A stretch of DNA of 64,000 bases, taken from assembly GCF_029309835.1 (NCBI RefSeq), contig NZ_JARJHL010000016.1:124001-188000 (forward strand), in the 5' to 3' direction. Under the pieces are notes generated by a model. It was not told the DNA's origin, made no database searches, and saw only the letters and a list, made by a program, of their open reading frames with translations. Shown here piece after piece: positions 20,843 to 30,343 of the stretch. Numbering within the stretch: position 1 is the first letter of the stretch; each line of letters opens with the position of its first letter. The translations under genes were made by a program, and so were the position numbers. The stretch comes from Paracoccus sp. DMF-8. GTDB lineage: Bacteria > Pseudomonadota > Alphaproteobacteria > Rhodobacterales > Rhodobacteraceae.

Positions 20843-21312
20843 CCGGAAAACTGATCGCGATCTTTTTCGCCGCCATCGTCCTCGTTGCAGGCGGCGGCAT
20901 GTATTACCTGCAGGTTTACCATTACTACCGCACCGTCGATCAGGCCCCGGCGACGCTGGCCGTTCAGGGCGCGGATGGCGCGGTGATCGACCTGCCGGTC
21001 GCCGATTATCAGGGCATCTATTCGGTCAGTTCGCCGCTGGCGAACCGCGCCTGTTTCACGACCGACCCGGCGCTGGCCGCGACTGCCGCGCCCTATCCCG
21101 CGCCGACGCCGCTGATCCCGCCGCGCTGGTTCGACTGTTTCGACGTGGCTGCCCTGACCGATGACATCGCCGCTGGCCGCGCCACCGCCTGGCTGGTGCA
21201 GAAAAACATCGCCCCCAAAATCGACGCCGTTCTGGCCGTCTATCCCGACGGCCGCGCCTATGAATGGCGCCAGACCAACGAAGACGCCGAAGAGAAAAGG
21301 ACCATCGACTGA
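20839..21312 (+). CDS. DUF6446 family membrane-anchored protein
   Basis: Protein of 157 residues with one N-terminal membrane anchor ([20 protein letters not shown]) and a periplasmic domain with conserved PPRWFDCFD and [22 protein letters not shown] segments. It lies between glyQ and glyS with overlapping codons on both sides (ATGA, TGATG), a placement conserved in Rhodobacteraceae. That conservation hints at a constraint on the locus, but function is unknown. Confidence 0.85.
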   Translation: MTGKLIAIFFAAIVLVAGGGMYYLQVYHYYRTVDQAPATLAVQGADGAVIDLPVADYQGIYSVSSPLANRACFTTDPALAATAAPYPAPTPLIPPRWFDCFDVAALTDDIAAGRATAWLVQKNIAPKIDAVLAVYPDGRAYEWRQTNEDAEEKRTID

Positions 21313-23528
21313 TGCCCGACCTGCTGATCGAACTCTTTTCGGAAGAAATCCCGGCCCGCATGCAATCCCGCGCGCGCGAGGATCTGCGCAAGCTGGTCAC
21401 GGATGGTCTGGTTGCGGCCGGCCTGACCTATCGCAGCGCAGGCGCATTCAGCACCCCGCGCCGCCTGACCCTGACCGTCGAGGGCCTCTCCGCCGAAAGC
21501 CCGACCACCCGCGAGGAACGCAAGGGCCCCCGCACCGACGCGCCCGAGGCCGCCTTGCAGGGTTTCCTGCGCGGTGCGGGCCTGACCCGCGATGATCTGG
21601 TCGCGCGCGACGATAAAAAGGGCCAGGTCTGGTTCGCGACCATCGTCAAACCCGGCCGCCCCGCCGCCGAGATCGTGGCCGAGGTGCTGGACAGCACCAT
21701 CCGCAACTTTCCCTGGCCGAAATCCATGCGTTGGGGCGCGGGTTCCCTGCGTTGGGTCCGCCCCCTCCATTCCATTATCTGCATCCTGACGGATGAGGCC
21801 GGCGCCCGGATCGTGCCCCTTGATATCGAAGGCATCCGGACCGGCGACACCACCCGCGGCCACCGCTTCATGGCCCCCGACGCCTTTGCCGTGACCGGCT
21901 TTGACGATTACGCCGCCAGGCTGCGCCGCGCCCGCGTCATGCTGGACAGCGCGGAACGCGAGGCCGCCATCCGGCAAGAGGCCGCCAATCTCGCCTTTGC
22001 CCGTGGCTGGGAGATCGTGCCCGACGACGGGTTGCTGTCGGAAATCGCCGGTCTGGTCGAATGGCCCGTCCCCCTGATGGGCGTGATCGAGGACCGCTTT
22101 CTGGCCCTGCCGCCCGAGGTGCTGCAAACCTCGATGAAGGAACACCAGAAATTCCTGTCCGCCCGCAACCCGAAAACCGGCCGGATCGAAGGCTTCGTCA
22201 CGGTGGCCAATATCGACACCCCCGATCACGGCGACACCATCCTGAAAGGCAACCAGCGCGTGCTGGCCGCCCGCCTGTCGGACGCGGCCTTCTTCTGGGA
22301 AAATGATTTGCGAGAGGCGAAATCCGGGATGCAGGACTGGGAACAGGGCCTGAAATCCGTGACCTTCCAAAGCAAGCTGGGCAGTCAGGCCGACCGCATC
22401 ACCCGCATCGCAGCCCTTGCCCGTGAAATCGCCCCGCTGGTCGGTGCCGACCCGGACATGGCCGAGGAAGCCGCCCGCATCGCCAAACTCGACCTGCGTT
22501 CGGCGATGGTCGGCGAATTCCCCGAACTGCAAGGCACCATGGGCCGCTATTACGCGCTGGAGGCAGGCAAGGACGCAGCGGTGGCCGACGCCGCCCGCGA
22601 CCACTATTCCCCCTTGGGTCCGTCCGACGCCGTGCCCACCGCCCCGGTCTCGGTCGCGGTTGCGCTGGCAGATAAGCTGGACACCCTGACCGGCTTCTGG
22701 GCCATCGACGAAAAACCCACCGGTTCCAAAGACCCCTTCGCCCTTCGCCGCGCGGCCTTGGGGGTTGTTCGGTTGGTGTTGGGGAATGCGATCAGAATTT
22801 CTCTGTCAGAGTTGATGCATACGATCGGAGAAGTGCATCTTGACTTTTTCTTCCTGCGGCAACGAGAGCATTTCGCGGATAGTGAGCGACAGCTCGTAGA
22901 TGCTGGCTTTGAAAAACCAGATTACGCGCAGAAAATAAAAGCGTTTGAAAAGGCGAGCTTTCCTGAAGGCACCGCTTTCATTAATGCTCTTGTTGCAATG
23001 GAAATTGACCTCCTCTCCTTCTTCCACGACCGCCTCAAAGTCTTCCTCAAAGATCAAGGCATCCGCCACGACGTCATCGACGCCGTGCTCAACATGCCCG
23101 GCAATGACGACCTGACCCTGCTCGTCAACCGCGCCACCGCCCTGTCGGATTTCCTGAAAACCGACGACGGCACCAACCTGCTGCAGGGCCTGAAACGCGC
23201 CGCCAATATCCTCGCGCAGGCCGAAGAAAAGGACGGCGTCGAATACTCCTTCGGTGCCGACCCGAAATATGCCGAAACCGATCAGGAACGCGCCCTCTTC
23301 GCGGCCCTCGGTCAGGCCCAACCCGCGATCAGCGCCGCCATGCAAGCCGAAGATTTCCCGGCAGCCATGTCCGCCATCGCCGCCCTGCGCGCGCCCATCG
23401 ACGCCTTTTTCGACGCCGTCCAGATCAACACCGACAGCCAGATCCTGCGCCGCAACCGCCTGAACCTGCTGTCCCAGATCCGCGCCGCCGGCGCCGCCAT
23501 CGCCGACTTCAACAAGATCGAGGGCTGA
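21312..23528 (+). CDS. glyS: Glycine--tRNA ligase beta subunit
   Basis: tRNA-binding beta subunit of glycyl-tRNA synthetase, 738 residues. It starts [41 protein letters not shown] and SKLGSQADRI are conserved, and the HD-like region VALADKLDTLTGFWAIDEKPTGSKDPFALRRAALG is intact. Between about 22790 and 23010 the sequence turns visibly AT-rich and encodes about 70 residues (SELMHTIGEVHLDFFFLRQ through FINALVAMEIDL) absent from the compact form of the protein; the frame stays open and conserved sequence resumes at DLLSFFHDRLKVFLKDQGIRHDVIDA. A hairpin terminator follows at 23586. Confidence 0.96.
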   Translation: MPDLLIELFSEEIPARMQSRAREDLRKLVTDGLVAAGLTYRSAGAFSTPRRLTLTVEGLSAESPTTREERKGPRTDAPEAALQGFLRGAGLTRDDLVARDDKKGQVWFATIVKPGRPAAEIVAEVLDSTIRNFPWPKSMRWGAGSLRWVRPLHSIICILTDEAGARIVPLDIEGIRTGDTTRGHRFMAPDAFAVTGFDDYAARLRRARVMLDSAEREAAIRQEAANLAFARGWEIVPDDGLLSEIAGLVEWPVPLMGVIEDRFLALPPEVLQTSMKEHQKFLSARNPKTGRIEGFVTVANIDTPDHGDTILKGNQRVLAARLSDAAFFWENDLREAKSGMQDWEQGLKSVTFQSKLGSQADRITRIAALAREIAPLVGADPDMAEEAARIAKLDLRSAMVGEFPELQGTMGRYYALEAGKDAAVADAARDHYSPLGPSDAVPTAPVSVAVALADKLDTLTGFWAIDEKPTGSKDPFALRRAALGVVRLVLGNAIRISLSELMHTIGEVHLDFFFLRQREHFADSERQLVDAGFEKPDYAQKIKAFEKASFPEGTAFINALVAMEIDLLSFFHDRLKVFLKDQGIRHDVIDAVLNMPGNDDLTLLVNRATALSDFLKTDDGTNLLQGLKRAANILAQAEEKDGVEYSFGADPKYAETDQERALFAALGQAQPAISAAMQAEDFPAAMSAIAALRAPIDAFFDAVQINTDSQILRRNRLNLLSQIRAAGAAIADFNKIEG

Positions 23529-23538
23529 TTTCTTCATC

Positions 23539-23605
23539 ACCCAAATACCCGCCGGGGTGAGAGGCGGGCCACAGGCCCGCGTCGAGGGGCGGCAGCCCCC
23601 TTTTT
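23539..23605 (+). repeat. Rhodobacteraceae-type intergenic palindromic element
   Basis: Directly after glyS lies a run of nested palindromes: CCCGCC/GGCGGG, then GCGGGCC-ACA-GGCCCGC (23564-23580), then GGGGC-GGCA-GCCCC (23586-23599) followed by five T. The wording (cccaaataccc gccggggtga ... ggcccgc ... cggcagcccc) resembles the repetitive intergenic elements seen in many Rhodobacter relatives. Only one copy was seen here, so its repeat status rests on memory of related genomes. Confidence 0.5.
23586..23605 (+). terminator. Rho-independent terminator after glyS
   Basis: Stem GGGGC/GCCCC with loop GGCA, then C and TTTTT. It forms the last hairpin of the palindromic element. Confidence 0.7.
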
Positions 23606-23629
23606 ACCGCTTGCCGCAAGGGGATGGCC

Positions 23630-26228
23630 ATGACAGGCTCACAGCCCATGCAAGCACTGAACGATCCGCTTTCCATCGTCGAAATTACCCCCTCGGCCGG
23701 GGTCAATACGGGTATCCACGGCTGGCGGGCGAAATGCCTGCAACGTCTGGTCCGCATGAACCTGCCGGTCCCCCGCAGCGTCGCGATTTCCGCCGATGCG
23801 GTGCGGGCGATTTCGGCGGGCGGCATGCCCGACCGGGCAAGGCTGGCGGCGCTGATGGATCAGGGCAGCGGGCTGGTCAGCGTGCGGCCCTCGGCCATCG
23901 ACCCGGCATGGGGCGGGCCGGGGACCGTGCTGAATGTCGGCATGAATGACGAGGTCCACGACCGCATCGCCGCGATCAAGGGCCGGGGCGCGGCGGATGC
24001 GCTGTATAGCGGTTTCGTCCAATCCTATGCCATCCATGTCGCGCGGCTCGACCCCGGCATGTTTTCCGACGAACATGCCGACCTGCGCGCGGTTCTGGCC
24101 GCCTATTACGCCGAAACCGACGAAGCTTTCCCCCAGGACCCCGCCCGCCAGCTGGCCGAGGTGCTGCGGTCCATGGCGCGGGCATGGGACGGGCCGACCG
24201 CCCGGCTGCTGCGTCAGGCCAAGGGGGCGCCGCCGAATGCGCCGTTGGGGCTGGTCGTGCAGGACATGGCGCTGGCCATCGGGCCGGGGGTCACCGGGTC
24301 GGGCACGATCCAGTTCATCGACTCCGTCACCGGCACGCCGCGCATCACCGGGCGCTTTCGCGGCCAGACCCAGGGCAACGCCAAGGGCGAGGGCGCCGAT
24401 CCGCTCTATCTGACCCGCGATCCGCGCGGCCAGTCGCCGGAACAGGCCGCGCCCGAGGTCTTTGCCGATCTGGTCCGCTTCGGCGTCGCCGCCCGCGAAC
24501 GCCTGCGCGAAGAAATGCAGATCGAATTCGTGCTGACCGACAGCAAGATCTCGATCATCGACGCGATCCGGGTCACGCGCAGCTCCCGCGCCTCGGTCCG
24601 CATCGCGGTGGCGCTGGCCCGCGACGGCATCATCGCCCCGCAAGAGGCGGTGATGCGGGTCGAACCCCGCGCCCTTGGCGAATTGCTGCATTACCAGATC
24701 GACCCCGCCAGCCCGCGCGACATCGTCACGCGCGGCATCAACGCCAGCCCCGGCGCCGCGACCGGCCAGATCGTCTTTACCGCCGCCGCCGCGCAGGAAC
24801 GCGAGGCGCGGGGCGAAGCGCTGCGGTGCTGATCCGCCGCGAAACCGTGCCCGAAGATATCCGCGGCATGCATGCCGCCGTCGCCGTCCTGACCGAACGC
24901 GGCGGCGTGACCAGCCATGCGGCGGTGATCGCGCGCGGCCTTGGCCTGCCCGGCATCGTCGGCGCCAGCGGCATTTCCATCGATTCGCGCGCGCGCATCA
25001 TGCGCGTCGGCACCCGCATCTTCCGCGAGGGCGATATCCTGACCATCGACGGCACTTCGGGCGAGGTGCTGGCGGGCGCGGCGACCCTGCTGGAACCGGC
25101 GCTGGACGACAGTTTCAACCAGTTGCTGGAATGGGCCGACGAATTCCGCCGCATCGGCGTGCGCGCCAATGCCGACACGCCCGACGATGCCGCGACGGCG
25201 CAGAATTTCAAGGCGCAGGGCATCGGGCTGTGCCGCACGGAACACATGTTCTTTGACGACGCGCGCCTGCCGGCCATGCGCGAGATGATCTTTGCCGACG
25301 CGCCTGCGGATCGCCGTCTGGCGCTGGAACGCATCCTGCCGATGCAGCGCGACGATTTCACGGCGCTGTTCGAGATCATGGCGGGCCTGCCGGTCACCAT
25401 CCGCCTGTTCGACCCGCCCCTGCATGAATTCCTGCCCCATGACCGCGAAGGCATGCGCGAACTGGCCGAATCGCTGGACCTGCCGCTGTCCGATGTCGTC
25501 CGCCGGGTCGAGGGCGCCTGTCGAATTCAACCCGATGCTGGGGATGCGCGGCGTGCGCCTGGGCATCACCGTGCCCGAAATCTACGACATCCAGGCCCGC
25601 GCCATTTTCGAGGCGACGGTCGCCGCCGCCCGTGCCGGATCGCCGGTCGTGCCCGAAATCATGATCCCGCTGGTCAGCGCCCGGCGCGAGGTCGAGCTGG
25701 TGAAGACCCGCGTCGGCGCCGTCGCCGCCGCGGTCAGGAACGGGAAGCCCGGCAGAGCATTCACCTACCGCCTTGGCGTCATGGTCGAAACGCCGCGCGC
25801 GCCGCGCTGCGGGGCGGGCGATATCGCCGAACATTGCGGCCTTCATGTCATTCGGGACGAACGACCTGACGCAGATGACCTATGGCCTGTCGCGCGATGA
25901 CGCGGGCCGTTTCATGGGCACCTATGTCGGCAAGGGCGTGTATGAAGGACCCGAATTCCACATCCTCGACCAGCAGGGCGTGGGCGAGGTGGTCGCGATC
26001 GGGGTCGAACGCGCCAAGGCGCATCGTCCCGACATCACGATTTCGGTCTGTGGCGAACATGGCGGCAATCCCAGATCGATCGCTTTCTGCCTGCGGGCGG
26101 GTGTCGATTATGTGTCATGTTCGCCCTTCAGGGTGCCCGTGGCGCGTCTTGCCGCCGCTCAGGAAACGATTCTCGAAGCTGCCGAAGCGGCCATGAAAGC
26201 CTCTGAGGACGAATTTCCGCAGTCTTAA
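23630..26228 (+). CDS. Pyruvate, phosphate dikinase-like PEP-utilising enzyme (three apparent frameshifts)
   Basis: About 866 residues after repair. The C-terminal two thirds match PPDK: the phosphohistidine swivel (RGGVTSHAAVIARGLGLPGIVG), RTEHMFFDDARLPAMREMI, FNPMLGMRGVRLGI, SFGTNDLTQMTYGLSRDDAGRF, and the catalytic cysteine in YVSCSPFRVPVARLAAAQ. The N-terminal ATP-grasp part is divergent: where PPDK has VSVRSGAR this has VSVRPSAIDPAWGGPGT, so ATP handling may differ and it may not be a standard PPDK. Frames break at about 24820 (one base lost), 25515 (one G gained) and 25800-25835 (net one gained). The start at 23630 has AAGGGG six bases upstream. Confidence 0.85.
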
Positions 26229-26444
26229 GACTCTCTGAATCTGGCCGGTTCTTGCTGATCGGGCGAAAACGCTCGGCATAAACCTGCCGGAATCGAACCC
26301 TTCGGTCTGTTTTCGTGGCTTCACGGAGCTGTGGGCTGGCCTTCTGCCCCGCTGTTTTGGTCTTTCTCGCTCGATCAGGGGCGCTGACAGCGCTCCTCCC
26401 AGCGAAAAACAAGAACCACGGTTCAGGACAAAGACAGGTTTAGC

Positions 26445-27005
26445 ATGACCATTTCCATGGCATGGCAGTCTGGCGCCTTGGCGCTTTTTACGGCCATTGC
26501 CCTATCCATCTCTGCCGTGCCCGGTCACGCAAATGGCAATGACACCAGAAGGTTATCCGCCTCGAACGGGGGCGAACGGGTGCAGCAGGTCGCGGCGCGC
26601 GGCGTCAGTCAGGCCGAATTGCAATGCCTGGACCGAGGCATTGGCAATTTCGAGGCGCGGGGCGTGCGCACCGCCGGTCAGCAGGCCGTTGCCGAGGTGA
26701 TTCTGAACCGCGTCGATCACCCGCGCTTTCCGAATTCGGTCTGCGGCGTCGTCAACCAGCGCGGTCAGTTCAGCTGCAAGGGCCGGGTGTCGGGCCGTTA
26801 CAATGAACGCGCCGCCTTCAGCCGCGTGCAGCGTGTCGCCATGGCCGCCCTTTCGGGTGCGCCGCGTGATCTGACCGGGGGCGCGACCTATTTCCACACC
26901 CTCCGCCGTGCGTCCGAAATGGTCGAACAAGTCTCACCCCGCACCGTGCGCATCGGTCGTCATATCTTTTACCGATCCGGCGGCCAGCGGGTTGCGTCGA
27001 ACTGA
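26445..27005 (+). CDS. Cell wall hydrolase, SleB family
   Basis: Exported peptidoglycan hydrolase of 186 residues in the Hydrolase_2/SleB family (lytic transglycosylase type). Signal peptide: LALFTAIALSISAVPGHA. The catalytic core reads ECLDRGIGNFEARG-like (here QCLDRGIGNFEARG), then AGQQAVAEVILNRVDHPRFPNSVCGVVNQ and FSCKGR, ending GGATYFHT. The glutamate of FEAR is the expected catalytic residue. A 216-base leader precedes it with no assigned promoter; a 9-bp hairpin follows. Confidence 0.88.
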   Translation: MTISMAWQSGALALFTAIALSISAVPGHANGNDTRRLSASNGGERVQQVAARGVSQAELQCLDRGIGNFEARGVRTAGQQAVAEVILNRVDHPRFPNSVCGVVNQRGQFSCKGRVSGRYNERAAFSRVQRVAMAALSGAPRDLTGGATYFHTLRRASEMVEQVSPRTVRIGRHIFYRSGGQRVASN

Positions 27006-27031
27006 ATTAGCGGCAAATCTCTGAGACAAGC

Positions 27032-27060
27032 GCCCGGCGGCTGTTCCGCCGGGCTTGTTC
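27032..27060 (+). terminator. Hairpin terminator after the SleB-type hydrolase gene
   Basis: Stem GCCCGGCGG/CCGCCGGGC with loop CTGTT, followed by TTGTTC. The T tract is imperfect. Confidence 0.6.
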
Positions 27061-27072
27061 ATTGCACGAGAG

Positions 27073-27884
27073 ATGAATGCCATGGAGCCCGCAGACCGCA
27101 TCCACCTGCAGCGACTATATCGTCGCGGCCGATATCGGTGCCTTCCAGACAGAGCGGGGGACATGACCAGCGCCTGAGTTTCAGCCTGACCGTCGATCTG
27201 GCCACCCCCGTCAAGGGCGTGAACGACGAGGTGGACCGGATCCTCAGCTATGACATCCTGATCGGGGCGATCACGGCGGGTCTGGCGGATCGGCGCCACA
27301 ATCTGCTGGAGACGCTGGCCGAAAAGATCGCGGCGCAGGTGCTGGACCATCCCCGCGCCGCCCGGATCGAAGGTGACGATCGGCGTGCTGGACCGGGTGC
27401 CCGGCGCGCTTGGCGTGACACTGGTGCGCAGCGCGGCGCGCGTGGCCGCCGAAACCCGTCGCATCGCGCCGACGGTTCTGTTCGTCGGGATGCGACACCG
27501 ACCTGCCCGCCGGGCCGCTGGTCATCGTGCCCGATGCGCCAAACCTGCCCCTGCCGCAGGGTGGCAATGACCGGCTGATCGCGCTGCTGGCGCTGGATCA
27601 GGCGGCATGGGCGCTGGCCGGCCGGCTTGGCCTGCATGTCGCGGACGGCCTGACGGAACTCAACTGGGCGATGGGCGAAGGGCAGCGCGTGGTCTGGGCG
27701 CCCTATCGCATGACCGCGGACGAGGCGGAATTGCGCGCCGATCCCGTGGCGCTGACCTTTTTGGCTGGCAACGCGGCTGTCGGCGTCGCGACTGGCCCGG
27801 GCCTTGCCGCCCGGCAGCGCCGAACCCGTGCCGCCTGCGGGCTTTCATCTGACCGCGCCGGGGCAGGCGCCGGACGGGGATTGA
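27073..27884 (+). CDS. folB: Dihydroneopterin aldolase with C-terminal extension (five apparent frameshifts)
   Basis: Folate pathway enzyme cleaving dihydroneopterin to hydroxymethyl-dihydropterin. Pieced from three frames it reads DRIHLRDYIVAADIGAFQTERG, then HDQRLSFSLTVDLATPVKG, ILSYDILIGAITAGLADRRHNLLETLAEKIA and VTIGVLDRVPGALGV, that is, the FolB fold with its catalytic lysine region. Five one-base insertions (about 27110, 27161, 27371, 27490 and in the T run 27758-27762) restore one 268-residue product when removed. Beyond the roughly 115-residue FolB domain lies an unfamiliar domain (VLFVGCDTDLPAGPLVIVP ... ELNWAMGEGQRVVWAPYRM). The following folP and glmM support the role. Decay is unlikely for an essential gene. 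Confidence 0.82.
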
Positions 27885-27979
27885 GGGTTCCGGGGACTGA
27901 GGATTTCGGGGATCAAGGATTTCCTTGCAAAACCCCCGGTCAGGTCGCAGAAGTCTGGCGTGACGGATGACCGGGGCCC

Positions 27980-28992
27980 ATGACTGCGCAAATCTATTAC
28001 CGACCGATCCCCTTGAAACCGGGCGCCACAGGCTGGCCGGGGGCTGGGTGCGTTTCACCGAATGCGAGCTGTTGCAGCGCGGTCAGGCGCCGCGTGTCAC
28101 CGCCGACATTCCCGCCGATGTGCTGGAACGGCTGACCGCCCCGCGCCCCGATGTGCTGGGCCTTGCCATGGACCGCCCGCGCATCATGGCGATCCTGAAC
28201 GCGACGCCCGACAGCTTTTCGGATGGCGGGCTGGTGGGCGGCACCGATGGCGCGATTGCGCGGGGCCGTGAACTGGTCGCGCAGGGTGCCGATATTCTGG
28301 ACATCGGCGGCCAATCGACCCGTCCCGGCGCGGCCGAGGTCGCCGTGGCCGACGAAACCGCCCGCATCTGCCCCGCCATCGCAGGGCTGCAGGGCCTTGC
28401 CCCGATTTCCGCCGACACGCGCAAGGGCGATGTGGCGCGGGCTGCGGTGCAGGCGGGGGCGGAGATGGTCAATGACGTGTCCGGCTTTGACTTCGACCCG
28501 CGCATGGCCGGGATCGTGGCGGAAACCGGCGCGGCGGTCTGCATCATGCACGCCCAGGGCCTGCCCGAAAACATGCAGGACGATCCGCGTTACGGCGATG
28601 TGCTGCTGGACGTTTACGACGCGCTGCACGAACGGGTTCAGCGGGCTTTCGCCGCTGGCATTCCCGCCGACCGGATCGTGATCGACCCGGGCATTGGGTT
28701 CGGCAAGACCGAGGCGCATAATCTGGCGATCCTGCGGCGGATTTCGGTCTATCACGGGCTGGGGCTGCCGATCCTGCTGGGCCTGTCGCGCAAACGTTTC
28801 GTCGGGCGTATAGGCGGGGCCGAAGCGCCGCAGGCGCGGATGCCGGGCACGCTGGCCCTGACGCTGGAAGGCATGGGGCAGGGGGTTCAGATCCACCGCG
28901 TCCATGACGTCGCGGACATCAATCAGGGGCTGCGCCTGTGGCGCGCGCTTCACATGGGGAAAGACGATGAGCAGAAAGATCTTCGGGACTGA
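27980..28992 (+). CDS. folP: Dihydropteroate synthase (one apparent frameshift)
   Basis: Condenses hydroxymethyl-dihydropterin pyrophosphate with p-aminobenzoate; target of sulfonamides. About 337 residues. Signatures: [71 protein letters not shown] and GLSRKRFVG. The N-terminus [15 protein letters not shown] is in another frame; restoring one G near 28020 joins it to [13 protein letters not shown]. The start at 27980 is chosen on that basis. It overlaps glmM by 26 bases. Confidence 0.93.
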
Positions 28993-30310
28993 CGGCGTTC
29001 GCGGGCGTGCGAATGCCTATCCGATGACGGCCGAAATGGCCCTGCGTCTTGGCGCGGCGGCGGGGCGCTATTTCCGGCGCGGCAGCGAAAACGACCACCG
29101 CGTCGTGATCGGCAAGGACACCCGCCTGTCAGGCTATATGCTGGAAAACGCCCTGACGGCGGGGCTGACCAGCACGGGGATGAATGTCCTGTTGCTGGGG
29201 CCGGTGCCGACGCCTGCCGTGGGTTATCTGACGCGCTCGATGCGGGCCGATCTGGGGATCATGATTTCCGCCAGCCACAACCACGCCCATGACAATGGCA
29301 TCAAGTTCTTTGGTCCCGACGGGTTCAAGCTGTCGGACGAGGCGGAATCGGCAATCGGTGCGGCGGTCGAGGGCGAGATCGCGCCCGCCCGCCCCGAAAA
29401 CATCGGCCGTGCGCGGCGCATCGACGATGGCCGGGGCCGCTATGTCGAATATGCCAAGACGACCTTTCCGGCGGGCCAGCGCCTGAACGGGCTGAAGGTC
29501 GTCGTCGATTGCGCCAATGGCGCCGCCTGGCGCGCCGCGCCGGATGTGCTGTGGGAACTCGGGGCCGAGGTCATTCCGCTTGGCGTCGAACCCAACGGCC
29601 ACAACATCAACGACGGCGTGGGGTCCACTCACCCTCAGGCCTGCGCGGCTGCCGTTCTGGCGCATGGCGCGGATCTGGGCATCAGCCTGGACGGCGATGC
29701 CGACCGGGTGATGCTGGTCGATGAAAAGGGTCAGGTGGCCGATGGCGACCAGATCATGGCGCTGCTGGCCGCGCGTTGGGCCGATCAGGGCCGGTTGCAG
29801 GGCGATGCGCTGGTCGCGACCGTGATGTCTAACCTTGGGCTGGAACGCTTCCTGCAGACGCGCGGCGTCGGGTTGGAGCGCACGGCGGTCGGCGACCGTT
29901 ATGTCGTCGAACGGATGCGGCAAAAGGGTTTCAACCTTGGCGGCGAACAGTCGGGCCATATCGTGATGACCGATTACATGACCACCGGCGACGGGCTGGT
30001 CGCGGGGCTGCAATTCCTGGCGGCGATGGCCGACAGCGGGTTGCGCGCCTCTGATCTGGCGAAACAGTTCGATCCGGTGCCGCAGATGCTGAAAAACGTG
30101 CGCTATGCCAATGGCGCCGATCCCTTGGCGCAGGCCAGCGTCAAGGCGGTGATCGCCGATGCCGAGGCGCGGCTGGCCGGCGCGGGCCGCGTGCTGATCC
30201 GCAAATCCGGCACCGAGCCCCTGATCCGCGTCATGGCCGAGGCCGAGGACGAAGGCATCTTGCGCGAGGTCGTGGACGGCATCGTCGCCGCCGTCGAAAA
30301 GGCCGCCTGA
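28967..30310 (+). CDS. glmM: Phosphoglucosamine mutase
   Basis: Interconverts glucosamine-6-phosphate and glucosamine-1-phosphate for peptidoglycan and LPS precursors; 447 residues. It starts [20 protein letters not shown]; the active-site serine lies in [19 protein letters not shown], the Mg-binding loop is [10 protein letters not shown], the sugar-binding loop GGEQSGHIV, and the phosphate-binding loop [12 protein letters not shown]. The start overlaps the end of folP. Followed by a strong bidirectional terminator. Confidence 0.97.
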   Translation: MSRKIFGTDGVRGRANAYPMTAEMALRLGAAAGRYFRRGSENDHRVVIGKDTRLSGYMLENALTAGLTSTGMNVLLLGPVPTPAVGYLTRSMRADLGIMISASHNHAHDNGIKFFGPDGFKLSDEAESAIGAAVEGEIAPARPENIGRARRIDDGRGRYVEYAKTTFPAGQRLNGLKVVVDCANGAAWRAAPDVLWELGAEVIPLGVEPNGHNINDGVGSTHPQACAAAVLAHGADLGISLDGDADRVMLVDEKGQVADGDQIMALLAARWADQGRLQGDALVATVMSNLGLERFLQTRGVGLERTAVGDRYVVERMRQKGFNLGGEQSGHIVMTDYMTTGDGLVAGLQFLAAMADSGLRASDLAKQFDPVPQMLKNVRYANGADPLAQASVKAVIADAEARLAGAGRVLIRKSGTEPLIRVMAEAEDEGILREVVDGIVAAVEKAA

Positions 30311-30315
30311 ACCCG

Positions 30316-30340
30316 CGCCCGCCACCACGGCGGGCGTTTT
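30316..30340. terminator. Terminator between glmM and the convergent monooxygenase gene
   Basis: Perfect 8-bp stem CGCCCGCC/GGCGGGCG with loop ACCAC, followed by TTTT on the plus strand. It closes the folB-folP-glmM unit. Confidence 0.8.
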
Positions 30341-30343
30341 CAT

